Below the pieces are notes generated by a model that had not been told where the DNA came from, did no database searches, and saw only the letters and a list, made by a program, of their open reading frames with translations. From Hyphomonadaceae bacterium TMED5 (lineage in GTDB: Bacteria; Pseudomonadota; Alphaproteobacteria; Caulobacterales; Hyphomonadaceae), in contig NHBK01000009.1 of assembly GCA_002173095.1 (NCBI GenBank), forward strand, positions 682,001 to 746,000: a stretch of DNA of 64,000 nt, in the 5' to 3' direction. The translations under genes were made by a program, and so were the position numbers. This document shows positions 41,634 to 50,732 of this stretch, piece after piece (the first letter of the stretch is position 1; every line of letters begins with the position of its first letter).

Positions 41634-41708
41634 CAACACGTTTCCCACCACTGGAAACGGCAGGTTGCCGGAACGAGGGAGAACCGACAACCCACCTGTT
41701 AGACCAGA

Positions 41709-42254
41709 TTACTCAGGACGCGGACCGCGCTCACCGCGGTCGTTCTCGCCAAAGCGTGGTCCGTGTGGGCGATCGCCGTGGCGTTCGCGCATCTGACCGC
41801 GCATAGCTTCGCGTTCTGATTCATCAATGATGCCGTCACCATTGCTGTCGATACGGGAGAACATTTCGCGTGGACGCGTTGTGAACTCTTCGAGGGACAG
41901 GACACCGTCTTCATTGGTGTCGAGGTGAGCAATCATTTCAGCTGTGCGTCGGGCTTCGCGCTCGCGGCGTTCAGCTTCACGCCGGGCTTCTTCGAAACCC
42001 AGAACTTCTTCAGCGCTGACCAGGCCGTCGCCGTTTGCGTCAATATCCGCAAAACGGGAGGTTTCCTTTGCCTGAATTTCCTCCAGTGAGATGTTGCCAT
42101 CTTCATTGGTATCAACTTCAGCCAGACGCGGTGCAGGAGGGCGGTGACCTTCACCGCGACCCATGCCGCCCGGGCCTTCCTGAGCTACGGCGATGCCGAG
42201 TCCAAGAACGGATACGCCGAGAAGTGCGCCAGCAATCAGGGGAGATTTTTTCAT
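41709..42254 (-). CDS. Exported EF-hand calcium-binding protein
   Basis: A 181-residue protein with a signal peptide (residues 1-25) and four EF-hand loops at 48-59, 72-83, 112-123 and 136-147, each D-x-[DN]-x-[DN]-G with a closing acidic residue (for example DTNEDGNISLEE and DANGDGLVSAEE). The loops alternate with helices, and residues 87-108 form a long charged helix (EEARREAERREREARR). The tail is rich in R, G and P. It should bind calcium in the periplasm. It is the first gene of the run leading to the ECF sigma, anti-sigma and metal-sensor genes and may belong to that regulon. GAGGA lies 7 bases upstream of the ATG. Confidence 0.85.
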   Translation of the reverse strand: MKKSPLIAGALLGVSVLGLGIAVAQEGPGGMGRGEGHRPPAPRLAEVDTNEDGNISLEEIQAKETSRFADIDANGDGLVSAEEVLGFEEARREAERREREARRTAEMIAHLDTNEDGVLSLEEFTTRPREMFSRIDSNGDGIIDESEREAMRGQMRERHGDRPHGPRFGENDRGERGPRPE

Positions 42255-42340
42255 AACGTTGTCCTCAGTTAACTCTGGCCGGATGTGTTCCGTGCCATGT
42301 TAACGGTTCAACGCATGGGGGTTGTGCATTCCGTCGTCAC

Positions 42341-45145
42341 CTACTGCAGTTTTCTGCAGAACATGTCCCAAACACGCAGTTGGTGTTGCTCAATTGCATC
42401 AATTACGGCGCTGAAATCATTCAGTTTTAGAGATTTTGCAGTAATCCGTTGCAAAGCTGCAGGCCATTCTGCAGCTGGCAGCATCTGATCGAGCGCGGCG
42501 CGTTGATAGGCCTGAATGGTGCAATAGGTGTGATAGGCTTTCGAAAGGGTGTCAGCGTCTTCTTCTGAATAAAGCTTTTCCTCAACCGCAATGCGCAGCA
42601 CCTCAGACACAGTGCGCGTGCCCCAGTTTACAGTTGGATTGGTCAGCTGAAGGATCTGAACCAGAAACTCCACATCAATCATGCCGCCCTTGGTCAGCTT
42701 GATGTCGAGGTCATGCCTTGGCGGGCGTTCCTTGATCAGACGGTCGCGCATATCGCGGGCATCGGCTTTCAGCTGCGCCGGAGGTCGAACCGTTGAGAGA
42801 AGCGCTTCTTTGGCTGCTGTGACTTCAGCGGCAAGACTGCGATCACCGGCAATGACGCGAAGCCGGGTGAGCGCCATATGCTCCCACGTCCAGGCTTCAT
42901 TGGCATAATATTCCTGAAATGCGCTGAGACGCACGGCCACGGGACCAGCGCGCCCGGATGGGCGCAGCTGCATATCGGCTTCATAGAGCAGGCCTTCCTC
43001 GGTCTGGGCGGACAGCGCTGTGATCAGGCGCTGCGTCGCTCGCGTGAAAAACTGCGTCGCGCCTTGTGCTTTGTCGTCTGGAGAGAAAACCACCATCAGG
43101 TCGAGGTCTGATGCGGCGGTGAGGCTGCGGCTGCCCAGCTTTCCAAGGCCGCAAATCACCCAGCGGCCGGGCGCGTCACCCAGTTTCTTTTCCGCTTCAC
43201 GCAGCGCGACAGGCGTAAGCGCCTGAATGCAGCTATCTGCCAGGTCTGCAAAGCACCGGTCGGCCGTCTCGGCGACGTCTGGCTCGTTCAGCAATTTAAA
43301 GCGGATACGGAAATGCGCGTCGCGAAAATTGCGACGTACTTCATTCATCGCGTCTTCAAAGTCATAACCGCCGGAAAGGCCAACATCTGCAATTGCAGAG
43401 AAGTGCCCACATGTATCTTCCGACAAGTCCTCGACAAAACCGCCATCCAGAAGGCTCTCAAGCAGTTCCGGGCGGCCTGCCAGATCGCGCGACAGACGCG
43501 GCGCCATGGAAAAAATATTGATCAGGTCAGACAGGATGACCGGATTGACCGTCAGAAGTGAAAGCGTCTGAATACCCGCCGACAATCCATGCAGGAAGGT
43601 TTTGAGGCCTGAATAGGCCGCATCCGGGTTTCCGGTATCCGCCATGAGCTGAAACAGGCGTGGTTCCAGCGCGGTAAGAAGCTGGCGACCACGTGCCGTG
43701 CGCGTGGCGCGTATGGTTCCCCGGTGCCAGCCCTGCACATCAGCGATAATGCGCTCTGGTTCTGAAAAGCCGAGCCCCTGAAGCGTTTTGACGGTTTCAG
43801 GGTCGATATCTACACCTGTGAAGACGAGATTGCCTTCAACGCCCGAAAGCGGGGTGGTCGCCTGAAACAGATCTGAATAATGGGCGTGAACGCCTTTGCG
43901 CAGCTCGCTGATATCTTCGTCAAACGGGGGCAGGGCGTCATAGCCGCAAAGCTGGGCCACGCGGGTGCGTTGCTCTTCGCGGTCGGTCAGGCTGTGCGTA
44001 TGCTCGTCATTCAGCATCTGAATACGGTGTTCTACGCCGCGCAGCAGACCATAGGCACCGATGAGATCGTCCGCTGTTTCCTGAGTGATATGACCTTCGG
44101 CCGCCAGTGCGGTGAGCGCATCAATCGTTCGGATATTGCGAAGGGCAGGGTTTCGTCCGCCATGAATGAGCTGTTGTGTCTGGGCGAAGAACTCAATCTC
44201 ACGAATGCCGCCCCGGCCGAGCTTTACATCAAATTCCGGGTCGCTCAGCCCCTGATGGCCGCCCGTCGCATGGATTTGCTGTTTAATGGCGCGAATGTCT
44301 TCAAGCGCCCAGAAGTCCAGATGCCTACGCCAGACAAAGGGCTCTAATTCGGTGAGAAAGGCTTCCGCCGCCTGAAAGTCGCCAGCGCAATTGCGGGCCT
44401 TGATATAGGCCATGCGTTCCCAGTTCTGGCCGACGCTCTCATAATAAAGTTCAGCAGAGGCCGTTGAGACCGCGACGGGCGTAGATCTTGGGTCCGGACG
44501 CAGCCGATGGTCGACGCGCAAAACATATCCGTGCTCGCTTGGCTGTTCGAGGATTTGCGACATGTGCTGAATGATGCGTTGTGCGGCTTCGCCTGCCGTC
44601 ATTTTTCCGGTTGGAAACAGCTCACCATCATACATGGAGACAATGTCGATATCGCTGGAATAGTTCAGCTCTTTCGCGCCGAGTTTCCCCAGTGCGAGAA
44701 TGAAAAGCCCCGGAACGATCTGGTCTTTGTCGGCCCACTCAATCCAGCCTTTTTCATCCGCCCGAAAACAGGCAAGTCGCAGCGCGGCCTGAACGGCGGC
44801 GTCGGCGAAATCAGAAAATGAGAGGGTGACAGCTTCCCAATCCCATTCGCAGGAGAGGTCGAGACTGGCGAGCGATAAATGCACATCGGCTTTGGCTTGT
44901 CGCAGAATGCGGCGGGCATCGGTCTCATCGTGGTCAGCTTTCAGACCGCGGACTTTCATGATCGCGGTGCGAAGTGTCGTTTCGCCGCCAAAGTCTGCAA
45001 TGTCGGAAAGCGTGGCAGAACGGGTCCGGCAAAGTCGCTGTAGATATGGCGCTATGCCTGTTGCGCAAGTCAGCGCGGGCACCGCATTCTGATGCGTATC
45101 CAGACCCGGAGCAGGTCCACACTTGGGAGGCGACAGACTGAACAT
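42341..45145 (-). CDS. glnE: Glutamine synthetase adenylyltransferase/deadenylase GlnE
   Basis: A 934-residue bifunctional enzyme that adds and removes AMP on glutamine synthetase according to nitrogen status. Two nucleotidyltransferase domains are visible: the first with LALGKLGAKELNYSSDIDIV and the second with CGLGKLGSRSLTAASDLDLMVVF, each keeping the G-S and D-x-D motif. Each is followed by the helical regulatory region with KLGRGGIREIEFFAQ or KLTKGGMIDVEFLVQ. Length is usual for the family. No ribosome site is clear before the ATG at 45145, so the true start may be slightly different. It lies 67 bp downstream of the thioesterase gene. Confidence 0.93.
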   Translation of the reverse strand: MFSLSPPKCGPAPGLDTHQNAVPALTCATGIAPYLQRLCRTRSATLSDIADFGGETTLRTAIMKVRGLKADHDETDARRILRQAKADVHLSLASLDLSCEWDWEAVTLSFSDFADAAVQAALRLACFRADEKGWIEWADKDQIVPGLFILALGKLGAKELNYSSDIDIVSMYDGELFPTGKMTAGEAAQRIIQHMSQILEQPSEHGYVLRVDHRLRPDPRSTPVAVSTASAELYYESVGQNWERMAYIKARNCAGDFQAAEAFLTELEPFVWRRHLDFWALEDIRAIKQQIHATGGHQGLSDPEFDVKLGRGGIREIEFFAQTQQLIHGGRNPALRNIRTIDALTALAAEGHITQETADDLIGAYGLLRGVEHRIQMLNDEHTHSLTDREEQRTRVAQLCGYDALPPFDEDISELRKGVHAHYSDLFQATTPLSGVEGNLVFTGVDIDPETVKTLQGLGFSEPERIIADVQGWHRGTIRATRTARGRQLLTALEPRLFQLMADTGNPDAAYSGLKTFLHGLSAGIQTLSLLTVNPVILSDLINIFSMAPRLSRDLAGRPELLESLLDGGFVEDLSEDTCGHFSAIADVGLSGGYDFEDAMNEVRRNFRDAHFRIRFKLLNEPDVAETADRCFADLADSCIQALTPVALREAEKKLGDAPGRWVICGLGKLGSRSLTAASDLDLMVVFSPDDKAQGATQFFTRATQRLITALSAQTEEGLLYEADMQLRPSGRAGPVAVRLSAFQEYYANEAWTWEHMALTRLRVIAGDRSLAAEVTAAKEALLSTVRPPAQLKADARDMRDRLIKERPPRHDLDIKLTKGGMIDVEFLVQILQLTNPTVNWGTRTVSEVLRIAVEEKLYSEEDADTLSKAYHTYCTIQAYQRAALDQMLPAAEWPAALQRITAKSLKLNDFSAVIDAIEQHQLRVWDMFCRKLQ

Positions 45146-45212
45146 GTGTTCTGTCTGACAGTGATCGCGAATGCGTTCAACTCGTTTTAGAGGCGAGTTG
45201 AAATTTGGTCGA

Positions 45213-45656
45213 TCAACCCGGAACCTGAAATGCGTTCAGAATGTCCTCGCCAATGCGCTTTGGCTTTCGGGTGGCGATGTCCAGCTGACACCATTCCATG
45301 CGGGAGAATGAAGAGAACCGTTTCGCGCCCGGCTTTCGGATATCTACAAAACGTTCAAAACGCGGGCCTTTTGCCCAGCCGAGCCAGGTGCGTGCAATGG
45401 CGGTTTCGCCGGGAAGTATCTGGTCGCGATAGTCGATTTCATGGCGCAACAGCACAAAGACGAAATTGTCTTTCAGGATTTGCGGCGCGACATGTTCCCA
45501 GTGTCCAACGGCAACTTGCTCCACCCAGCGCACATAGCTGGCATTGTTGACATGACCCAGCTGATCAATGTCGCTGGGTTGCGGCGTGATCTCGAGCGCA
45601 AAGGCGCTTTCAAAGTCCACCGCGCCAAGGCCGGTCTGATTTGAAAAGTCAGTCAT
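45213..45656 (-). CDS. Hotdog-fold acyl-CoA thioesterase
   Basis: A 147-residue 4-hydroxybenzoyl-CoA thioesterase/YbgC-type protein. The active-site region QPSDIDQLGHVNNASYVRWVEQ (about 28-49) holds the catalytic aspartate in DIDQLGHVNN, and RHEIDYRDQILPGE (about 85-98) is the typical second motif. It should hydrolyse an acyl-CoA; chain length is unknown. It is upstream of glnE in the same direction and divergent from the DUF3253 gene. Confidence 0.82.
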   Translation of the reverse strand: MTDFSNQTGLGAVDFESAFALEITPQPSDIDQLGHVNNASYVRWVEQVAVGHWEHVAPQILKDNFVFVLLRHEIDYRDQILPGETAIARTWLGWAKGPRFERFVDIRKPGAKRFSSFSRMEWCQLDIATRKPKRIGEDILNAFQVPG

Positions 45657-45714
45657 GGGGAACTCTTTGTCTTTCGTCTGGACATTGCCCTAAAAGTTCC
45701 GCAAAGCCTCGTCT

Positions 45715-46038
45715 ATGACTGACGCAACGGAACAAGCCGAGAATTCTCCGCAGGGCGGTAAAAACCCTGTGAGAGATGCAATTCTTGAGCAGGTGAATAA
45801 CGCAAAAGAGGCACGTACGGTTTCGCCGGAAGACGTCGCCCGCGCTGTATCCGCCCAGAATTGGAATAAGCTCATTCGCGATGTGCGCGCCGAAGCGGTG
45901 CGCCTCGCCAAAGAGGGGCAGATTTCAATCTATCGCAAAGGCCGTGAGGTCGATCCTGATGATTTCAAAGGGGTCTGGCGTCTTGGCCTTCCGGGATTGA
46001 GTAAACCGCCCAAAGACGAAGACGCCAGCTCTGATTAA
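45715..46038 (+). CDS. DUF3253 family protein
   Basis: A 107-residue cytoplasmic protein. The core (VRDAILEQVNNAK, SPEDVARAVSAQNWNKLIRDVRAEAVRLAKEG, QISIYRKGREVDPDDFKGVWRLGL) is the DUF3253 pattern, a winged-helix-like fold found as a small standalone protein. A DNA- or RNA-binding role is conceivable from the fold but not established. It overlaps the convergent ATPase gene by 4 bp at the 3' end. Confidence 0.75.
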   Translation: MTDATEQAENSPQGGKNPVRDAILEQVNNAKEARTVSPEDVARAVSAQNWNKLIRDVRAEAVRLAKEGQISIYRKGREVDPDDFKGVWRLGLPGLSKPPKDEDASSD

Positions 46039-46733
46039 TTCAGTTTTGTCAGTTCGGCGCGGCCTGCACTCATAAAGCAGGCATGGGTGAAGACGCTGAG
46101 GTCTGTCGGGTTGATCTGACGGATATCCGCGAGGCCCGGCAAAGCATGGTGTGCATCTTCAAAGCTGCGGCTGATCTGTGAGATCATCACAATGATATGC
46201 CCGATCATTTTGGCTGATTGCTTCAGGGCGGTCAGCTGTTCTGAAAGATCGGGCAGAGATCGGTTCCGATCCAGCATTTGCAGGTAATCGACCACGATGA
46301 AGGACGGCGTCTGGCCTGTCTGTTCCAGAATATAGTCCGCGCAAATCTCTTCTGAGGTATCGACTGTAAGCGCCGGTGTCGCGGCAATACCCAGACCGGA
46401 CAGCCGGTTGTCTACCGTTTGGGCATGGTCTTCCAGTGTGAAGATATGGCTGTGCCAATCCGCCTGAAGGGCAGCTTGTGCGAGTTTTAGCGCGAACAGG
46501 GTCTTTCCCTGTCCCGGGCGCGCCCCGAGCAGGACCATGTCACCTGCGTTGAGTTCGCTAAACATCTCACGAGCAATGTCTTTCTCGGGTGCGGCAGCCG
46601 CCAGATGGCTCCACGCCTGAAAGCCCTCATCGCGGGCAATGCTGTCCAGTGCCGCATTGAGGGGAATGCCGTCTTTTCGCGCTAGCTTTTTTGCTTTGCG
46701 CTTCAGATAATAAATCGGTGCTGAGGGTGTCAT
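46035..46733 (-). CDS. DnaB/RecA-like ATPase, compact
   Basis: A 232-residue P-loop ATPase. Walker A is GARPGQGKT (about 69-77), Walker B is FIVVDYLQML (about 145-154), and the later segments VMISQISRSFE and PGLADIRQINPTDLSVF correspond to the DnaB helicase motifs (ISQLNR and LRESGAIEQDAD-like). The DnaB N-terminal primase-binding domain is missing. Instead residues 10-50 form a small basic helical module (KRKAKKLARKDGIPLNAALDSIARDEGFQAW). It may be a loader, a domesticated phage helicase piece or a regulator. Function unknown. Confidence 0.7.
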   Translation of the reverse strand: MTPSAPIYYLKRKAKKLARKDGIPLNAALDSIARDEGFQAWSHLAAAAPEKDIAREMFSELNAGDMVLLGARPGQGKTLFALKLAQAALQADWHSHIFTLEDHAQTVDNRLSGLGIAATPALTVDTSEEICADYILEQTGQTPSFIVVDYLQMLDRNRSLPDLSEQLTALKQSAKMIGHIIVMISQISRSFEDAHHALPGLADIRQINPTDLSVFTHACFMSAGRAELTKLN

Positions 46734-46916
46734 GTCGAAACCGTCTCCTGATGAGCGTTTCTCGCAATCCCTCCTTATGCGCCGCTCTCAAAAGAGTGGT
46801 TTGAGTTAGATCTGCCCTGCAGGAAACTGCTTCCCAATGGAGGGAGGAGGCACGGGCCGTGCACAGGATCACTATGCCCGATTCCGGTTGATTGCTCCAG
46901 CACTCCAGAGTGTCGT

Positions 46917-47432
46917 TTAAACGCTCAACAAATTCTGACGGACGAGAAGCGCGCGCATGGCGGCCAGCTCATCATCGCTGAAAGCGCGGCATGGAACCCA
47001 GCGTGCGCCCATATGCGCGGTGAGGATGGAAAGTCCAGTTGGTTTGAGTCTGACATTCTGCACCTGATCCCATTTGAACCCGATGAGATTGCCGTCTGCA
47101 TCCTGTATCAGCGCGCCGCCTTCATCGAAGGTGTAGACGCATTGGCGCTGGGTCTCTGTGAGGCGGGAAAAGCTGACCAGCATGAGGGTAAATTGCCCAA
47201 GCAATGCCATGAGCGGAACGAACATCACCAAAAGGATGACGAAGGCGAAGAGCTGATAAATTGAAAACCCGTACGACATGCCATCAAGCAGCCATGCCAC
47301 GACACCAAGTACGACCGATACGATCAGCCAGAGCCGCGTATTGCGCCACAGATTGGAAGAGAACCAGTCGATCTGATCATTGCGGGTCAGGTCTGCGGTT
47401 ACTTCAATCGGCGGCGTCACGGCTGTTGTCAT
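46917..47432 (-). CDS. YcxB-like membrane protein
   Basis: A 171-residue protein with two transmembrane helices (about 30-50 and 58-85) and a C-terminal cytoplasmic domain with the YcxB-like pattern VYTFDEGGALIQDADGNLIGFKWDQVQNVRLKPTGL and WVPCRAFSDDELAAMRALL. The function of this family is unknown. It overlaps the upstream methyltransferase gene by 4 bp and is translationally coupled to it. The 183 bp between it and the ATPase gene show nothing I can name. Confidence 0.7.
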   Translation of the reverse strand: MTTAVTPPIEVTADLTRNDQIDWFSSNLWRNTRLWLIVSVVLGVVAWLLDGMSYGFSIYQLFAFVILLVMFVPLMALLGQFTLMLVSFSRLTETQRQCVYTFDEGGALIQDADGNLIGFKWDQVQNVRLKPTGLSILTAHMGARWVPCRAFSDDELAAMRALLVRQNLLSV

Positions 47433-48331
47433 TGGGAGGCGTCCCAGCGGGCAAAAATGGCGGTCGGCAGGTTCACATCACGTGAGCTTTCCGGAATGAC
47501 CATTTCACCGGTTGTGATGGTGCCACCAAGGCCTTCCAGATGGTCACGTAGTGACTGCGCCAGTGCGAGATAGGACAGGCGCACGGCGTAAACGGTCGAA
47601 ATGACGAATAATGGCTGGTCAGACAGAACGACGCGGCACAGCTCTAACAGCTCGGGCAGGTTTTCTTCCAGACGCCAGGTTTCATTCTTCGGACCACGAC
47701 CGAATTTTGGCGGGTCCAGAACGATGGCATCATAGGTGTTTTCCCGGCGAACTTCCCTGCGCATGAATTTTAGCGCGTCATCTGCAATCCATCGGATCGG
47801 CTTATCGCCAATGCCGGAAAGGTCCTGATTGGCTTTGCCATAGCCATTGGATTTCGGGCTGGCATCCAGATGGGTCACCTGCGCGCCGGCCTGTGCGGCG
47901 GCAAGGCTCATCATGCCGGTATAGCCAAACAGATTGAGCAGTTTGATCGGGCGGCCAGCAGCGCGGATTTTCTCCTGCGCGTGTCGCCAGTGAACGGAGT
48001 GTTCCTGAAAGACACCCAGATGGCGAAACGGCGTGCGGCGCACTTCAAAAGACAAGCCCTGCCAACCCATCTTCCAGTCATCTGGCATTTTTGGATTGGC
48101 TTTGATCCAGTTACCGCGCTCATCATCGCCAGAGGATGAGAAGACAGCGTCGGCTGTCCATGTATCGGTCGGGTTGTTCGGTGCCCAGAAGGCCTGAGGG
48201 TCCGGGCGATCGGTCGTCTGGCTGCCAAAGCGCTCCAGCTTCCGGCCATTGCCGGAATCGAGTAGCTCATAATCGCTCCAGTCATCTGCTTTCAGAAGAA
48301 CCGGATCAGAAATTACTGGTGTCCCACTCAT
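47429..48331 (-). CDS. Class I SAM-dependent RNA methyltransferase, RlmI-like
   Basis: A 300-residue methyltransferase. The SAM-binding start is LLNLFGYTGMMSLAAAQAGAQVTHLDASP (about 125-153), followed by IVLDPPKFGRGP, the DPPKF motif of RlmI/RlmK-type 23S rRNA cytosine methyltransferases. No PUA domain is visible at the N-terminus, so it is shorter than RlmI. It is part of a three-gene chain of 4-bp overlaps: SPOUT methyltransferase, this gene, then the YcxB-like gene. The target RNA is unknown. Confidence 0.8.
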   Translation of the reverse strand: MSGTPVISDPVLLKADDWSDYELLDSGNGRKLERFGSQTTDRPDPQAFWAPNNPTDTWTADAVFSSSGDDERGNWIKANPKMPDDWKMGWQGLSFEVRRTPFRHLGVFQEHSVHWRHAQEKIRAAGRPIKLLNLFGYTGMMSLAAAQAGAQVTHLDASPKSNGYGKANQDLSGIGDKPIRWIADDALKFMRREVRRENTYDAIVLDPPKFGRGPKNETWRLEENLPELLELCRVVLSDQPLFVISTVYAVRLSYLALAQSLRDHLEGLGGTITTGEMVIPESSRDVNLPTAIFARWDASQ

Positions 48332-49173
48332 TGCGCATACCCCCGGCTGCCCCAGGCGGCATAGACCATGAGCGCCGTTGCTGTTGCAAGGTTCAGACTA
48401 TCTGCACCATCACGCATGGGAATGTGAGCGAGTGTATCGCAGGCGGCTTCGAAATGGTCTGGCAGGCCGCTCTGTTCATTGCCCATAATGATGATGCTTG
48501 CATCGCCATAAGCCACTTCATGATGGGGCGTTTTGCCATTCATGCTGGCGGCGGTCATGGTAAGGCCGGAGCTTTTCTTCCACGCCAGAAAGTCGTCTTC
48601 GCTGGCATAGTAAAACGGCATGGCAAAGAGAGAGCCCATGCTCGCACGGACAGCTTCAAAGCTATAGGCATCGCAGCAATCGCCGATGAGAATGACGCCA
48701 TTTACATTGGCAAAGTCAGATGTGCGCAGAATAGTGCCGAGATTGCCCGGGTCGCGAACCTGATAGAGCGCCAGAAGCGTGCCGGATTTGACGTCTTTCG
48801 CCGGAACATCTTTCAGCGACAGTGTGCGCGGTCGGAAAGTGGCAAGCACAGTTTGCGGGTTGTCCTTGCGCGCGATCTGCGCCAGCAGGCGAGGGTGCAT
48901 GAGAAGCGATTGCGCACCCTGACTTTCAGCGCGCGAGACAAGGTCTGCGACATAGCTTCGTTCCATGCCTTCGGGCGATGAAATAATCTGCACTGGCTCC
49001 CAGCTATAGCTGAGCGCTTCTTCAATCAGGCGCGCGCCTTCGGCCAGAAAGGCGTTCTGTTCGCGGCGGCCTTTCTTGCGCTCAAGCGTTTTGAGCATTT
49101 TGACCTGAGGATTGCCCCCGCTGGTAATCACCAATGGCGCTGAATTATCCTCTGATTTCTGGTTCGTCGTCAT
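48328..49173 (-). CDS. SPOUT (TrmH/SpoU) RNA 2'-O-methyltransferase
   Basis: A 281-residue TrmH-family protein. An N-terminal substrate-binding domain (KMLKTLERKKGRREQNAFLAEGARLIEEAL, about 25-54) precedes the SPOUT knot with LYQVRDPGNLGTILRTSDF, IMGNEQSGLP and LNLATATALMVY. These are the three motifs of ribose methyltransferases such as RlmB/TrmH. The particular rRNA or tRNA position is not readable. It is the first gene in a chain of overlapping genes. Confidence 0.88.
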   Translation of the reverse strand: MTTNQKSEDNSAPLVITSGGNPQVKMLKTLERKKGRREQNAFLAEGARLIEEALSYSWEPVQIISSPEGMERSYVADLVSRAESQGAQSLLMHPRLLAQIARKDNPQTVLATFRPRTLSLKDVPAKDVKSGTLLALYQVRDPGNLGTILRTSDFANVNGVILIGDCCDAYSFEAVRASMGSLFAMPFYYASEDDFLAWKKSSGLTMTAASMNGKTPHHEVAYGDASIIIMGNEQSGLPDHFEAACDTLAHIPMRDGADSLNLATATALMVYAAWGSRGYAQ

Positions 49174-49271
49174 ATCTTTGCCCGGTTTCGCTGCGATCCA
49201 TTCTGATCAGGTTGAGGACCGTGCGCGAGTGAAATTTTGCTCCGCAATGTGGGGAGACAGCGAACACATAC

Positions 49272-50732
49272 ATGTTTCACAGGCGAACCCTAATTTATGC
49301 GCTGCTGATCCTTGCTGGGGCGATGGCCTTCGCGGTGGTGTGCTGGTTTGCGGTATATGCTGGTCCGGTCACACCTGACAAGTTTGAAGCGCGATTGCAG
49401 GAAAATGCGAGCCAGGCACTAGCCCCGCCCGAATATGACTGGGCGCAGGTCGAGGTGACGGGCCATTCGGCTGTGCTGCGCGGAGAGGCACCGACAGCAG
49501 AATTGCAGGATCGCGCTTTGCAGCGCGTGCAATTATCTTCCGGTCGCGGAGGGTGGTTTCGCGGCGGGCTGCGCCATGTAAGCGATGAGACGCTCCTTAT
49601 GCCGCCTGTTTCGCCTTATACGCTGACAGCCACCAAGCATGGTGATGATATTGTGCTGGCCGGCTTTCTTCCATCGCCCGACGCAAAGACGCGCCTGCAA
49701 GAAGTCCTCGAAGCCGAACATGTCGACCCTTATCATTTGCGCTTTCACGTGGACTATCGCGATGGGGTGCCGGAAGGCGACTGGATCGGGGCGGCGAGCC
49801 TGGGGCTGCGCCAGCTTGTGCGTTTGCTGGACGGAGAGCTGGTGCTCACTGAGCGGCGCATTTTGCTGACAGGTATGGTGAGCGATATTGAAGTCCGCAA
49901 TGACATCACTGTACGGATGGCGCGGCCGCCTTCGGGCTATGGCGCGAATGTCGAAATTGAAGGTAATCCGGTCTGGACGGCGCGGCTGACGGGCGACCGT
50001 CTTATTCTGTCAGGCGCTGTTCCTGACGCCGCCCAGCGGACAGAGATTTATGAACTGGCTGACCGTTTATTCGATGGTCCGGTCGAAAATGAAATGGGCA
50101 TACGGCCCATGCGCGAAACGGACTGGGTGCGCGGCGTCGAAGCCGCCCTGCCAAATTTTCTGAACCATCAAAGCGGCGTCATGGCCTATATGGGCGATGA
50201 GCTGGTCATTGAAGGTCGTGCGACGCCATCGGTAATCGATTTTCTGAGAGAGGATTTTGTGCGGGTGGGCGTCTCAACAGAGTTCTCGCTGAACACTGTT
50301 CCGGCCGCAACGCCGCTTGATGCGTTCCGAGCGCTTTTGGAAACCGGTGCGCCGCCAGATCAGGCCGTATGCGAAACGGCACTTCAAGAAGCCTTGACGC
50401 TGGGGCCGATCAATTTCGAATACGCCAGTGATGAGCTTAGTCGGGAAACAGGTCGGGTTCTGGATGGTGTGCAGACCGTATTACAGACCTGTGATCAGTT
50501 CCGCTTTGTTGTCGACGCTGCAACACATGCAGATGGACGTCGGATTGCACTCCAAAACCTCACAGAAGATCGTCAAACGGCGTTTGCCAGCTATTTCATT
50601 GCTCGCGGAGTTCCTTTAGATCAGATTGAATTATCAGAGGTTCGTACAGATCAGACAGGTTTGCCGGTGACGGTAAGCATGGATCAGGATCGGCAAATCT
50701 CAATGCGTTTGAGGGAGTTGGAGGATGATTGA
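49272..50732 (+). CDS. Membrane-anchored protein with BON-like repeats and C-terminal OmpA-like domain
   Basis: A 486-residue protein with an N-terminal transmembrane helix (about 7-30). The periplasmic part has repeated segments of roughly 70-80 residues with VTGHSAVLRGEAPTAELQDRAL, DDIVLAGFLPSPDAKTRLQEVL, ERRILLTGMVSDIEVRNDI, DRLILSGAVPDAAQRTEI and DELVIEGRATPSVIDFL. Each looks like a BON-like strand-turn-helix. The C-terminal 120 residues are OmpA-like (INFEYASDELSRETGRVLDGVQTVL and VVDAATHADGRRIALQNLTEDRQTA), with peptidoglycan-binding potential. Two cysteines (about 366 and 400) may pair. It overlaps the next gene by 8 bp, so the two are probably functional partners in the envelope. Confidence 0.75.
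   Translation: MFHRRTLIYALLILAGAMAFAVVCWFAVYAGPVTPDKFEARLQENASQALAPPEYDWAQVEVTGHSAVLRGEAPTAELQDRALQRVQLSSGRGGWFRGGLRHVSDETLLMPPVSPYTLTATKHGDDIVLAGFLPSPDAKTRLQEVLEAEHVDPYHLRFHVDYRDGVPEGDWIGAASLGLRQLVRLLDGELVLTERRILLTGMVSDIEVRNDITVRMARPPSGYGANVEIEGNPVWTARLTGDRLILSGAVPDAAQRTEIYELADRLFDGPVENEMGIRPMRETDWVRGVEAALPNFLNHQSGVMAYMGDELVIEGRATPSVIDFLREDFVRVGVSTEFSLNTVPAATPLDAFRALLETGAPPDQAVCETALQEALTLGPINFEYASDELSRETGRVLDGVQTVLQTCDQFRFVVDAATHADGRRIALQNLTEDRQTAFASYFIARGVPLDQIELSEVRTDQTGLPVTVSMDQDRQISMRLRELEDD

Noticed and set aside
48136-48981. 281-codon open frame on the plus strand across the two RNA methyltransferase genes
   Set aside because: It overlaps antisense to two genes with clear SPOUT and DPPKF motifs; its product shows no domain.
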